Assembly: GCA_963920705.1 (NCBI GenBank)
Contig: OY987240.1
Span: forward strand, 5,317,426-5,381,425
Direction: 5' to 3'
Length of the DNA: 64,000 bases
Source: Odiellus spinosus
Lineage: Eukaryota > Arthropoda > Arachnida > Opiliones > Phalangiidae
Below, one piece after another: positions 55,180-64,000 of this stretch. How positions within the stretch are numbered: position 1 is the stretch's first letter; each line of letters starts with the position of its first letter. The position numbers and the translations under genes were made by a program. The notes under the pieces were generated by a model that had not been told where the DNA came from, did not search any database, and was given only the letters and a program-made list of their open reading frames with translations.

Positions 55180-55376
55180 ATGACTGCTTCAGGGTGGACT
55201 TAAACCACCGACCACTGGCTAAACAGGTAGTATGTCCTAACTTTACTTACTACAGTTAACCCTATGCCTCCCGTCAATTATGGAGAAATTACCAGCTATT
55301 CCAACTGATTAAGGTTGTTTAGCCTCGCTAGCTCAATTGGTTAGAGCGTGGTACGATTCAAATACACCCCGAGGCA
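55180..55376. other. tRNA-like sequences (SINE-like or tRNA relics)
   Basis: Plus strand 55322-55376: gcctcgctagctcaattgg and ttagagcgtggtac resemble the D-arm half of tRNA-Ile, and cgaggc at 55370-55375 can pair with gcctcg. The anticodon arm is missing. Minus strand near 55190-55215: ggtggtttaagtccacc would form a T-arm. Neither is a complete tRNA; they are possibly heads of tRNA-derived SINEs. Confidence 0.45.
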
Positions 55377-55380
55377 GGTG

Positions 55381-56690
55381 TTATCTTTTCGGAATTACAA
55401 TTGCACCTGTACGCTAAAGCGCAAGGCCTATCCAGAAATTTGGTCTCGTTCGTATCTTCCCTTAATCCACCCCTGATTTGGCCACGTAAATAAGGATACA
55501 CTTACAGTTCTAGTAACTCCACGTCCCGCAAACCTATATACGCAATTTGTGCGGCGTTTATGCTATAAAAGAAAGTATTTTAAGGTTAAATATTAATGTT
55601 ATTCACTTTTGTGTTATTTTCTTAAGTTCTGGTCAATACGGCTCGACACTTTCATTAACGCTGCGCTGATTTCTTTTCGCCATATTTAATAGAGTTTAAA
55701 TGAGTAAATTTCACAAAGACAATTGAAACAAAATTCGGTATTTCGGCGGAAAATTGGTTAAATAGTTTTTAGCGTGGAAAATTACTAGACATTACAATAT
55801 ATTGAAAATCTTTCATAACTTGAATTTTCATAATAAAATATGTCGCAATTCGCGTTTCTCGTATAATAGACTGTAAAACGCAAAACAATTATCTGTTGTT
55901 TTCCGAAATTCGCGTTTTGGCGTCGAAGGTTTTATTTCTGTAATTGCTTTTCTACCGCACAAATCTTTCACGGAGCAACTTAATTATTAGCCCTGACTTT
56001 ATGGCAAGTGCAACAATTGATTCGGCAGTACTTGTTTATTTGAAGTCGAGTTTCTGATTATTATAATTATTTTAAAATGATACATGATTACGGGTTCAAT
56101 TCCTTTACAGAATATGAAAATAGAAACAATTATTTATCGTTTGCTTGTTTAGACAATCACTAAAATTATTTTTCACTGCGAAGGCTTAAATAATTTTTTG
56201 GTTGTCCAGCGAAACTTGCACCCGAAAAAATAGACTTAATGCGAAATTTCCGTTTCGGAAACTTGTCGAAAATTCTATTCGTGAAGAATAAAGGCTAATT
56301 TCCACCAAGGGATTTTTCGCGGCGAAATATTATATATTCTAACACCACGAAATTTTTTTTTAATGTTTGCTGAAAAAACTGCTTGGTAAAAATTTCTTTG
56401 AAAATTTTCAGTTCGGAAAATTATTTATAAAACTAAACTTTTATTTTCCAAAATTAATTAAAAGATTTTCATTCAATAAATTTGGAGTAATATATAATTC
56501 ATTCGTCGCCTTTATGCTAAGTTTTGTTATATACTTGTTTTTGTTATATGCTTGGAGTAGGATGCATCAGACGCGGTAGTCTGATGCTTTTTTCATCATT
56601 ACGGAGCACATTTCGCCCGATATCGAAAGGCGAATTAGTCGATTTGGGTCGAAATGATCGAATTTCATATGATCGATTGAGTTAAAAAAC
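55381..56690. other. No gene recognised
   Basis: AT-rich; the only frame over 60 residues (56367-56579) lacks motifs. Confidence 0.45.
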
Positions 56691-56713
56691 TAACCTAACC
56701 TAACCTAACCTAA
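56691..56713. repeat. Interstitial CCTAA run
   Basis: About five exact taacc units, the arthropod telomere-type repeat in reverse orientation. Confidence 0.85.
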
Positions 56714-58308
56714 ATATTTCGATCATTTAATCCAAAAAACTGGTTTCGATCACTTAAAAGTCGATCAATTTGACGATACCGAATTGGTCAGCCGAAGCAT
56801 TTAGTGAAATCATCTGGTATGATAGATTTGAGATATTTTTGCAACAACAAAATAGGAGAGTAGTGCTTTTGAAGATTTAACGCGGTAAATCACAATTTAA
56901 CAAAATTATGGTTGATGACGGAGAAGAGGTTTGCCGATTGCGATCTTAAGCCTTTGTTTACGATTAACTTGCGTTTTAGGCGGGGAATTTGAACGGAGCA
57001 TGTATAATCTGGTTGCATCGGACAGTGGTGAAAAAGGAATTCTTTACTCATGTTACGTTGTTTACGAGTAAATAAACAAGATCCAAGTGGTAACGTTTCT
57101 ATTTGCGAAATTGCATTAAGTAGGTTGTAGCGGGATGTAGGCATTTTATTGTCTTATCATAAATTTGGAGAAAACATGCTAGCCGTTTTGGTCTAATTTG
57201 TTATTATTTATTCTGTCGTTTAAATTCTAAAAATACTGAAATGTATTTGAAAATCTCAAAATACTGAAAACTGCTTTTAAAATTTAAAAATTTCTACTCA
57301 AAATTTGAAAAGGCGAAATTTATAATTTCAAATCTCTTTAAGTTTGAAGATTTTAACCGATCGTGTCCTATGCTTCAGGCGACTGTTCGATGCTAAGCGT
57401 GGAGTGTCCGATGACTAAACACGGCTGTCCAATGAGCTCTACAGGGGCGTCCGAATCTTAACGCAATTTTTCTATAAACCCATCAAATGTACGTTTAACG
57501 GATGCCGTCTTAGATGAGGGGTGTAGGAACGATTTTGAGATGGGGGTAGGGGCGAAGTTGGGGTGTGCAAAAAAGGGGACTAGGTCCTAAAAACTATTGT
57601 TTCAAGTATATTTTAAGGGAATATAAATGTAAGAATAAAGTCGTGTATCTTATAAATATAAATTAAACATATACCGATAATCCAATATTAACACCATCTA
57701 ATAACAATTGTTAAAAAATATTTAATTTGTAAATAATATAGCTATAAATCCTCAAATGGAAATTTACCTCAAGTGAAATCTGTTTGCTTTTCCCCCATAA
57801 AAATACTATTCTACTATACCAATTTAATCATGAATAACGCTTGTAAACTAACAGGAGCTAACTTGCTTACAAACTTACGTTTTAATAACAGCTATATTAG
57901 CGTCCTCATGTGCAGTTTCCCATTTGCGCATTTTCCTAATTCGACCGCACTTTGGCGGTTTTTTTATTCAGTTCAATGAAACTCGAAACATTTCTTAAAT
58001 ATATCCAATGGAATTAGAACAAATTAAAAAAGATTTTTTTCTTTGTTAGCGAATCATCTTGAGAGACTTATAATCATTAAATGGTTACTAAATCAGTACT
58101 ATCCCCAAATATTTTGTAGAATATCCATCAATTTGTAAAGTTTAGAAGATAAAAAATATTCTTAAATTATTGAAAAATAACTTTATAAAGCGAATTGCCG
58201 ATTTACATTTATATTTTTATGTTAATAAATATACTCGGCGCGCTTTTCACCTCGATGGCAACTTCTCCTTGGTCGTTGCACAAACATTGTGGATCTGTGT
58301 ATCAAGGT

Positions 58309-58346
<38 letters not shown>

Positions 58347-59105
58347 TAGACCTATGACCACCGACCCCCTGGCCCTTTAAATAGTTAAAGTGTTCCATGA
58401 GGACCATGAGTCTACACACAGACAAAACTCACAATCACAAAGACTAATAAATTTGCTCTCAGTGACTCGTACCTACCGGTACAAATTTTGTTGTACCAAA
58501 AATTCCAAACAAACTTCCAAATATTCAAGAATCAAAAAACGTTTTGAAAAAATTATAGAATTTTCTTAGTGGTCCACTAACCCCCTCCGATTTAATTTTT
58601 AAAGTGGTCATTTGCCCTCGGGCACGCCTTATTTCCCACGCTGCCTGTATGACGTAATTTCCACTGGGTCATTTTCCTCAGGTTTGGGACAGGAGTAGAC
58701 TCTTTAATTTATATATGGTCATGGATAAAATGCAACATCTTGGGTCAATCTTGAATTGATATTATCATTATAATAGAAGCGCATTATTGTATACATGGCC
58801 ACACGCACAACTTAATTTATACGCAGTCATTTTTGGAAATACTTGGCGCTGGCTTCGCCGGAAGCGCCATCTTAATTTATTTGTAGGCCCTAACCTAACC
58901 TGTAAACCTGGCGTAACACAAAATTCCCATTAAAATAATGAGTGGTTTCCAAACAGTAACCCGATGTCAAACAAAATTAAAATATAAATCCGTGAAAGTA
59001 AACTATGTAGTTCTCATTTCAGAGTAAATTTATAAATAAATGTTTTTTGCTGTAATTCATATTATTTTCTTTTAGTTTAAAAAACATTGTGTCCACGGTA
59101 CTGTG
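56714..59105. other. No gene recognised; poly-T run
   Basis: Contains T31 at 58312-58342. The 84-residue minus frame 56890-57144 is protein-like in composition but unassigned. Confidence 0.45.
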
Positions 59106-59185
59106 ATAAAATGAAATTTGAAAACGAGACGGATACTTCGTGGAATATTTTTATTATTTAGTTTAAATCTTTAACGTTTTAAAAT

Positions 59186-59220
59186 CCTGCGAGCTTTCGG
59201 GCCGTGACCCCTTTTCAAGC
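59186..59220 (-). ncRNA. Hammerhead-like core, left arm (speculative)
   Basis: Minus strand: gcttgaaa, a ggg...ccc stem, then cgaaagctcgc. Layout is as in Penelope hammerhead motifs, but CUUGAAA replaces the CUGAUGA core, so activity is doubtful. Confidence 0.3.
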
Positions 59221-59225
59221 AATCT

Positions 59226-59640
59226 TTAATCTACAATGAATCTAAATTTTAATTCTACATAACGTTTCCGCCAGTGGACAACGATGTGGTTTTTAACCAA
59301 TTTTTTGTTTCCACTGTAACACGTATGTAATTTTTTATATGAGTTATCCCCAATTTTTATACAAAGAGTCCCTGGTTCTAAATTTAGTTTCCCTAGTTTT
59401 TTAATATACAAACTTTCTTTAAATAGTCTTTTATAAAAAATATTTTCTGTGCATACCGATCTATAATCATTCCAATTAATTTTATGATCCGGGTTTTTTT
59501 CTAAGTGGTTAGCTATAGCTTTAGTAGTATCCTTTTGTTTAACATAGTGTTATGTTCCATTAATCGCTTTTTAAAAAATCTTTGAGTGTGACATATATAT
59601 TTTTTATTTCAGTTACAGGGGATTTCATAAAGAAAGTTTT
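59226..59640 (-). pseudogene. Penelope-like GIY-YIG endonuclease C-terminus
   Basis: Read leftwards: TQRFFKKRLMEHN (near 59580), a frame change, then AIANHLEKNPDHKINWNDY (near 59480-59520). NIFYKRLFKESLYIKKLGK follows (near 59400-59450), then LNLEPGT and a tail ending at 59226. The order of RL.EH, A.A.H and the KES.YI Glu fits the GIY-YIG endonuclease of Penelope-like retroelements. The RT is absent. At least one frameshift near 59535. Family call from remembered motif order only. Confidence 0.7.
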
Positions 59641-59830
59641 TATATTAAAAAAACTAGGGAAATTAAATTTAGAACCACGGACTGTTTGTATAAAAAATTG
59701 GGGAAAACTCATATAAAAAAGTACATATGTGTTACAGTGAAAACAAAAAATTGGTTAAAAACAATATCGTTGTCCCCTGGTGGAAACATTATGTAGAATT
59801 AAAATTTAGAATCATTATAGATTAAAGATT

Positions 59831-59865
59831 GCTTGAAAAGGGGTCACGGCCCGAAAGCTCGCAGG
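59831..59865 (+). ncRNA. Hammerhead-like core, right arm (speculative)
   Basis: Identical to the left-arm motif, on the plus strand. Confidence 0.3.
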
Positions 59866-59946
59866 ATTTTAAAATGTTAAAGATTTTAAACTAAATAATA
59901 AAAATATTCCACGAAGTATCCGCCTCGTTTTCAAATTTCATTTTAT

Positions 59947-61214
59947 ATGATTTGTTTAAAAAAAGGAGTGGAGAGGTTCCGCCATGGTGGGGGAAACTGC
60001 GGAAGTGTAAAACTGCTCAAATGGAAAACGGTGCAAAGCAAATGCGCTTATGGGAACCGTATCATATAAAGCTAGTTTGTAGTTTTAGTTTAGGTTTTAC
60101 TAAATATATTTGCCACCTGAGAATTATGCTAAATCTATCACGAGTCCGGAATATTGTACATAAAAATGTGGGGGAAAGCTTTCAACATTCTCTTATGACA
60201 GTAAAATATAGTAATGTTGCTTAAAATGTTTATTTTAATGTTATTATGAAGAGCTCAATTTCAGCATTAGGTTGCTACTAAAAATAATTTAGAGAACAAC
60301 CTAAAATTATTGGAGGGTTGAAGTTTGATATTGGAGGTTCCAATGCCCCCTCCATTTGTTCCTACGCCACTTTTTAGAGCAACTCTTATGGTGTCTTTTA
60401 TGAAGTTTCATACATGCATTTTGTAGCTTAAGAACTGTACTTTTTGTTGGTAGTTATCTCCGATGTCAGACTAAATAAAACTTAGCTATTTTTACGTTTT
60501 TCGGAACTTCTTATTGCCAATACCTCTTAATAATATTGATTTGATTATCTGAAGACAATGTTTTCCGCAGTTAGCGCATAGTAGTCATGCTGGTGGTTAT
60601 TCCTTCGCCTTTCTGAGAGCGAGAAACTTAGATCTTCATGAACCAGAATGAACACACAGTGCATTTAAAATAAATTAGTTAAAAGATCGGACAAAATAAG
60701 AGACAAGCAACTCTCAACGGAAATGACATCTATTCATGAAACTAATGAAGGGGGAAAAAGTTGCCTATTGTAGGCGGTGGAATTACCCCCAAAAATGGCC
60801 GCCATCTTGAAAATTTTAGTTTTTTGCTATTTTCGGAAAAACCGTTAGATTTACAAATATTAAATGAAAAGCAATTTTATTGAACGTGTAATTACACATT
60901 TAATAAAACAAACAACATCCAAATATTCAAATTAAATCAAATATTACACCCAAAAACCCGCTCCATCGAATTACGATTTTAGTTAATTTCCCCGAATTTT
61001 ACGTAAACATTTTTGTTATGATGAAAGTTCAGTCAGCAGCCTTTTCAAGGAAAAGCCATAAAACTATAAAGTTTATTGTAGCCGTTCTATAAAATATATG
61101 GACTTCAACCGGGGTTTTCTAGCCCCATGGTCAAGCTTCGTATTATAGGAGAGATTTTATTGTTCCTGATTATGAACAGTGAAAAAAGGTTCGTCTTAGA
61201 AAAGCCTTACACCT
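59947..61214. other. No gene recognised
   Basis: AT-rich; the 90-residue frame at 59952-60224 shows no domain. The pseudogene that follows may begin within the last 100 bases. Confidence 0.45.
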
Positions 61215-62940
61215 TTGTCGACTGTGTTAGTCTACAGGTGGACTAACGAATGGAAGGGGGTTTACTGACAGTTCTTTGGCCAAATTGGTTACTTCAATGC
61301 CCTTTTGCTCTGTTATCATTAATGATGTAGAAACCTTTGCTCACGTTTACGGTGTAAGTAGCGAGCAACACGTAGATCTAAGTGACTATAGGCGTGCACA
61401 TTTTGGTCAAGATTTAGAGAAATTCTTCGACTGGTTCAACTACAATCCCCCATTTAGCGCAGAAATTGGTGAAAATAAGAGTAGGCGATGAAAATAATAA
61501 CTGCGAAAGAGCTCAAGAAATAGGGGATACGTTAATGACCAACACTGTAGGGGAGAAACTAAGAGATGTTAAATTTTATCGTAATGACAAGGTGAAAACG
61601 CTCGCGCTTGTCAACAAAAAGATCATTCGTATTGACAATGAAGACATTCCAATAAATCCAATTAAATTATTCAATCGCATAGTCTGCACAAACAAGACAT
61701 CTGACGAGCTGGAACATTGTTTCCAGTAAGAACTGGCTACGTATCCGCCATCTTTTTTCGTTGATTGTCAACTGCGTAAAGGAACCAAATCAAATCTTCT
61801 GGATAAAGATGAGAGACCAATGGATTCCTTACCAAAAGCAGACAAGATGGCTTTCGTACTTGACGGAGGATTTTTACTACACAAAGTTGTTTGGCAGTTG
61901 TTTACGGAGAAATTTTCGTACAGTATGAAATATTCATACCCTTTCATTATGGTTCAGACGTAACTATTGTATTTGATGGATAAGACGAGTCAGTTCTTTC
62001 AACCAAAGCTTATGAACATATTCGAAGAACCAAATCTTCCGCAGATGTGGTTGTACAAGAAAACCTTGTCATTTCGCAAAGCATATCCGAGTTTCTAGGA
62101 AACACGAACAACAAAAACAGTTCATATTGAAGCTATTCAAGCATTTAAAGAAAGCCTTCATTGTAGTCGTTCAAGCACTATACGACGCGGATACCGTTAT
62201 AGTATCAACCGCGCTCTCTCTCAAATCACCAAATAATTCGGTTTGCGTAATTGCTGAAGATACAGATAAAGCACTGTTACTGGTCTATCATGCGACTGAA
62301 AAAAACACCTACATGATGAGTCCTGGAAAGTTGGCCAAGTCGGATAAAGTTACTGATGTCTCTGAACTTAAAAATAAACTAGGAGAGACAGCGGCTACTT
62401 TGTAATTCGTTCATGCTTTATCTTTGTGTGATAGTACTTCAGCCTTCAACAAGAAAGGGAAGCCAACGTTTTTGAAACAATATTATAAAAGTTGTGGCTC
62501 GAATGTTGCTAACTACGTCACGAAATCACGTGGCGTTAAGGTTATACAGGGTATTTTTGAGAGGGCTCGGGAGAGGCCCAATTTTGAGAGTTGACACGGA
62601 TATAGAAAAAATAAGCTTAAGAAATGGTCGGTGCTCACGAACGCTATAAGCTTTACGAGCTATTAATGTAGCTGAGGACGTCGACGGCAACATACACTAA
62701 GTTCGTCCTCTTTTATGATAGCAACTATTCAAGGGAAACACTAAATTAACTCAGGACTCTTTTTTATACAGTGTCGCAAATGCAAATAAGGAAGATCTTT
62801 CGAACGCTGGTGAAAATATTGACCTGAAACTGTATGGAGCCACATCCAAAACCAAAAGCCTAAACAGGCAAAGGTATCTTCTATACAACAAAATTGTTTC
62901 TAAACAAATGCTGAAAATCAATTTTGAATTGGCAACCCTT
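61215..62940 (+). pseudogene. Pseudogene of a PIN/FEN-like, multicopy insect protein family (main part)
   Basis: A protein I remember as an uncharacterised multicopy family in insects. Pieces in order: GGLTN (61215), SSEQHVDLSDYRRAH and LEKFFDWFNYNPPF (61276 frame), then EIGDTLMTN and NPIKLFNRIVC (61466 frame). ELATYPPSFFVD, RKGTKSNLLDKD and FVLDGGFLLHKVVW follow the stop at 61727-61729. Then VTIVFDG before TAA 61981-61983, YDADTVIVSTALSL, VIAEDTDKALLLVYHATE (62127 frame) and HALSLCDSTSAFNKKGK after TAA 62403-62405. Spaced acidic motifs (LDGG, FDG, DADT, EDTDK) resemble PIN/FEN-type nucleases. The N-terminus of the family is absent. Confidence 0.8.
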
Positions 62941-63561
62941 CCGAATCCAGGTAAAGAAAGCCACGGTGAAGAAAGACAAAAATTTATTTTATTGAATTAG
63001 TATCTGCGTACATAATTAGTTTAAATATTTGGTTGTCCGAACCGGATGTTGTGGCTAACTCCTTGAAAGAATTTGTGAATGTCTTTTCGTCCAGCGATAA
63101 AATCATCACACAGATTCTTTAAACGCGTTTGCAGTTTTACGTATATGCGCCTTTTCCTCTTAGGTATTTGAATTCCACGTGCGTCTTTCATGATCCTGGC
63201 GTGAACGCGTGACTCTTCTTTCTGGAGATTTTCAATTAATTTCCAAATAGAAGGATGATCCTGACCCACCAAATTGCGAAACCCATTGTTCCATCCTTCG
63301 CAAACGTTGTTGGTACGCGACAAGTTTTTTATGGTTACTTCATGACAATTCCAAGTTTCAAGTTGAAAGTTGTATGTACCTTTCTGGCTCGTTATAATTT
63401 TGGTCTCCATACTTATTTAATCTATTATCGATTGATTGTAATGTCTGTATTGTAATGTCAGTATTATATATGCTGTCTTTTCCCGTTTTTTAAATAATGG
63501 TGTTTTTTATGTTGGCTTTTTTTTCCGGTTTTTTGTCTTTTTTTCCGTGGCTTTTTTTACC
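62941..63561. mobile_element. Small MULE (Mutator-like) derivative inserted in the pseudogene
   Basis: Terminal inverted repeats: ggtaaagaaagccacgg at 62950 and its reverse complement near 63545-63561. ggcaacc stands at both borders (62931 and 63562), compatible with an 8-10-bp duplication. The left border is uncertain by about 10 bp. Contains only the C-terminal part of the transposase frame. Confidence 0.75.
63021..63410 (-). pseudogene. MULE/FLYWCH-type transposase, C-terminal fragment
   Basis: 129 residues: RTNNVCEGWNNGFRNLVG (about 32-49), HPSIWKLIENLQKEES (about 52-67), then a basic tail to TAA 63021-63023. This is the C-terminal block of insect Mutator-like transposases often linked to FLYWCH domains. 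The catalytic domain is missing, so it cannot act. Opposite in strand to the pseudogene that surrounds it. Confidence 0.8.
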
Positions 63562-63900
63562 GGCAACCTCCCTTCCACCAACTAAAGACGCATTGGAACA
63601 TCACATATATCGTAGGTATTATCAAAACCAGGAAAAGCTCTATAGAAAGTTGAATGAGGACTTATTGGGGTAGAAATTATGCAATAGTAGTTTGGTGCTG
63701 GTATATTGTAATCAGGCTCCCGCTCCAGAAAGCATACTTAAGCTAATATTTTGTAAACGCAATTCCACTAACTGTACAAAAGTATGCCCATGTAGAAAAT
63801 ACGGCAAGATATGCCCTGCTATGTGCGGAGAGTGAATGGAATATATTGCCTTAACTCTTGCCGCGAAGTTAATGATACTGATGACGAAGATATTGACTAA
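63562..63900 (+). pseudogene. PIN/FEN-like family pseudogene, C-terminal part
   Basis: Continues after the MULE: SLPPTKDALEHHIYRRYYQ (about 63570-63630), APAPESILKLIFC (about 63717), then a Cys-rich tail CPCRKYGKICPAMCGEC. A one-base change after CGE shifts the frame for the last acidic residues, which end at TAA 63898-63900. The Cys-rich tail after the LPPT region is what I recall as the usual end of this family. Sequence to 64000 is AT-rich with no feature seen. Confidence 0.78.
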
Positions 63901-64000
63901 TGTCAGCTAATATATAAATTTAAAAAGTGAAAAAAAAAAAAAAAATAATCATTGCTAACCCATTTTCTGAAACAAAATTAAATATTTTTGTCTTAATTTG

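Larger units (their letters stand above)
59106..59946. mobile_element. Head-to-head inverted pair of Penelope-like element 3' ends
   Basis: Arms 59106-59425 and 59625-59946 are reverse complements (outer end ataaaatgaaatttgaaaac). Left arm plus loop encode, on the minus strand, the C-terminus of a GIY-YIG-type endonuclease region typical of Penelope-like elements. The right arm holds the same 3' end on the plus strand, more decayed. Both copies have their 3' ends outward and are 5'-truncated. Confidence 0.75.

Noticed and set aside
55322-55376. A functional tRNA-Ile gene
   Set aside because: The anticodon arm is missing and the T-arm does not pair.
59831-59865. A functional hammerhead ribozyme
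   Set aside because: The invariant CUGAUGA core is not present; kept only as a speculative motif.

Overview
The window looks like repeat-dense, transposon-packed, AT-rich DNA from an arthropod nuclear genome, most likely an insect outside the Diptera. The evidence is the set of element types (two BEL/Pao elements, a Copia element, LINE, Penelope-like and MULE remnants) and many TTAGG/CCTAA-like motifs, the arthropod telomere-type repeat. There are also remnants of a multicopy gene family that I remember from insect genomes. I found no intact host gene; every coding stretch I recognise belongs to a mobile element or is broken. The species cannot be named from this sequence.

Layout, left to right. 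1-604: a small inverted-repeat element, then part of a 100-bp satellite. 605-6489: BEL/Pao element 1 (minus strand), a full-length but mutated copy inserted in that satellite with a TAGCT target duplication. 6676-13697: an inverted-repeat (foldback) sequence split first by a 564-bp TA-flanked element and then by BEL/Pao element 2 (7601-13373, GTAAT duplication). 13700-14770: a 641-bp tandem duplication. 14930-16000: the main 100-bp satellite block. 16040-19490: mixed dispersed repeats, one element with 69-bp terminal inverted repeats, and a possible decayed coding piece. 19679-24225: a young Copia element (LTRs differ at one site, AGTAC duplication) with one homopolymer frameshift. 26760-30053: about 22 copies of a roughly 149-bp satellite carrying TTAGG-like motifs, ending directly on a truncated LINE. 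31154-39470: LINE fragments invaded by several palindromic elements. 39471-48730: mostly unrecognised sequence with a few dispersed repeats. 48733-49985: a second, decayed Copia gag-protease fragment. 51715-55110: a 3.4-kb foldback holding another foldback that holds a third. 59106-59946: a head-to-head inverted pair of Penelope-like 3' ends. 61215-63900: a pseudogene of an insect nuclease-like family interrupted by a small MULE derivative.

The genes do not act together as a pathway. The content is a layered record of insertions, and several layers can be ordered because a paralogue in the same window preserves the empty site. The most useful items are the datable nesting events, the PIN/FEN-like pseudogene family, the Penelope inverted pair with a hammerhead-like core, and the mosaic higher-order structure of the 149-bp satellite.
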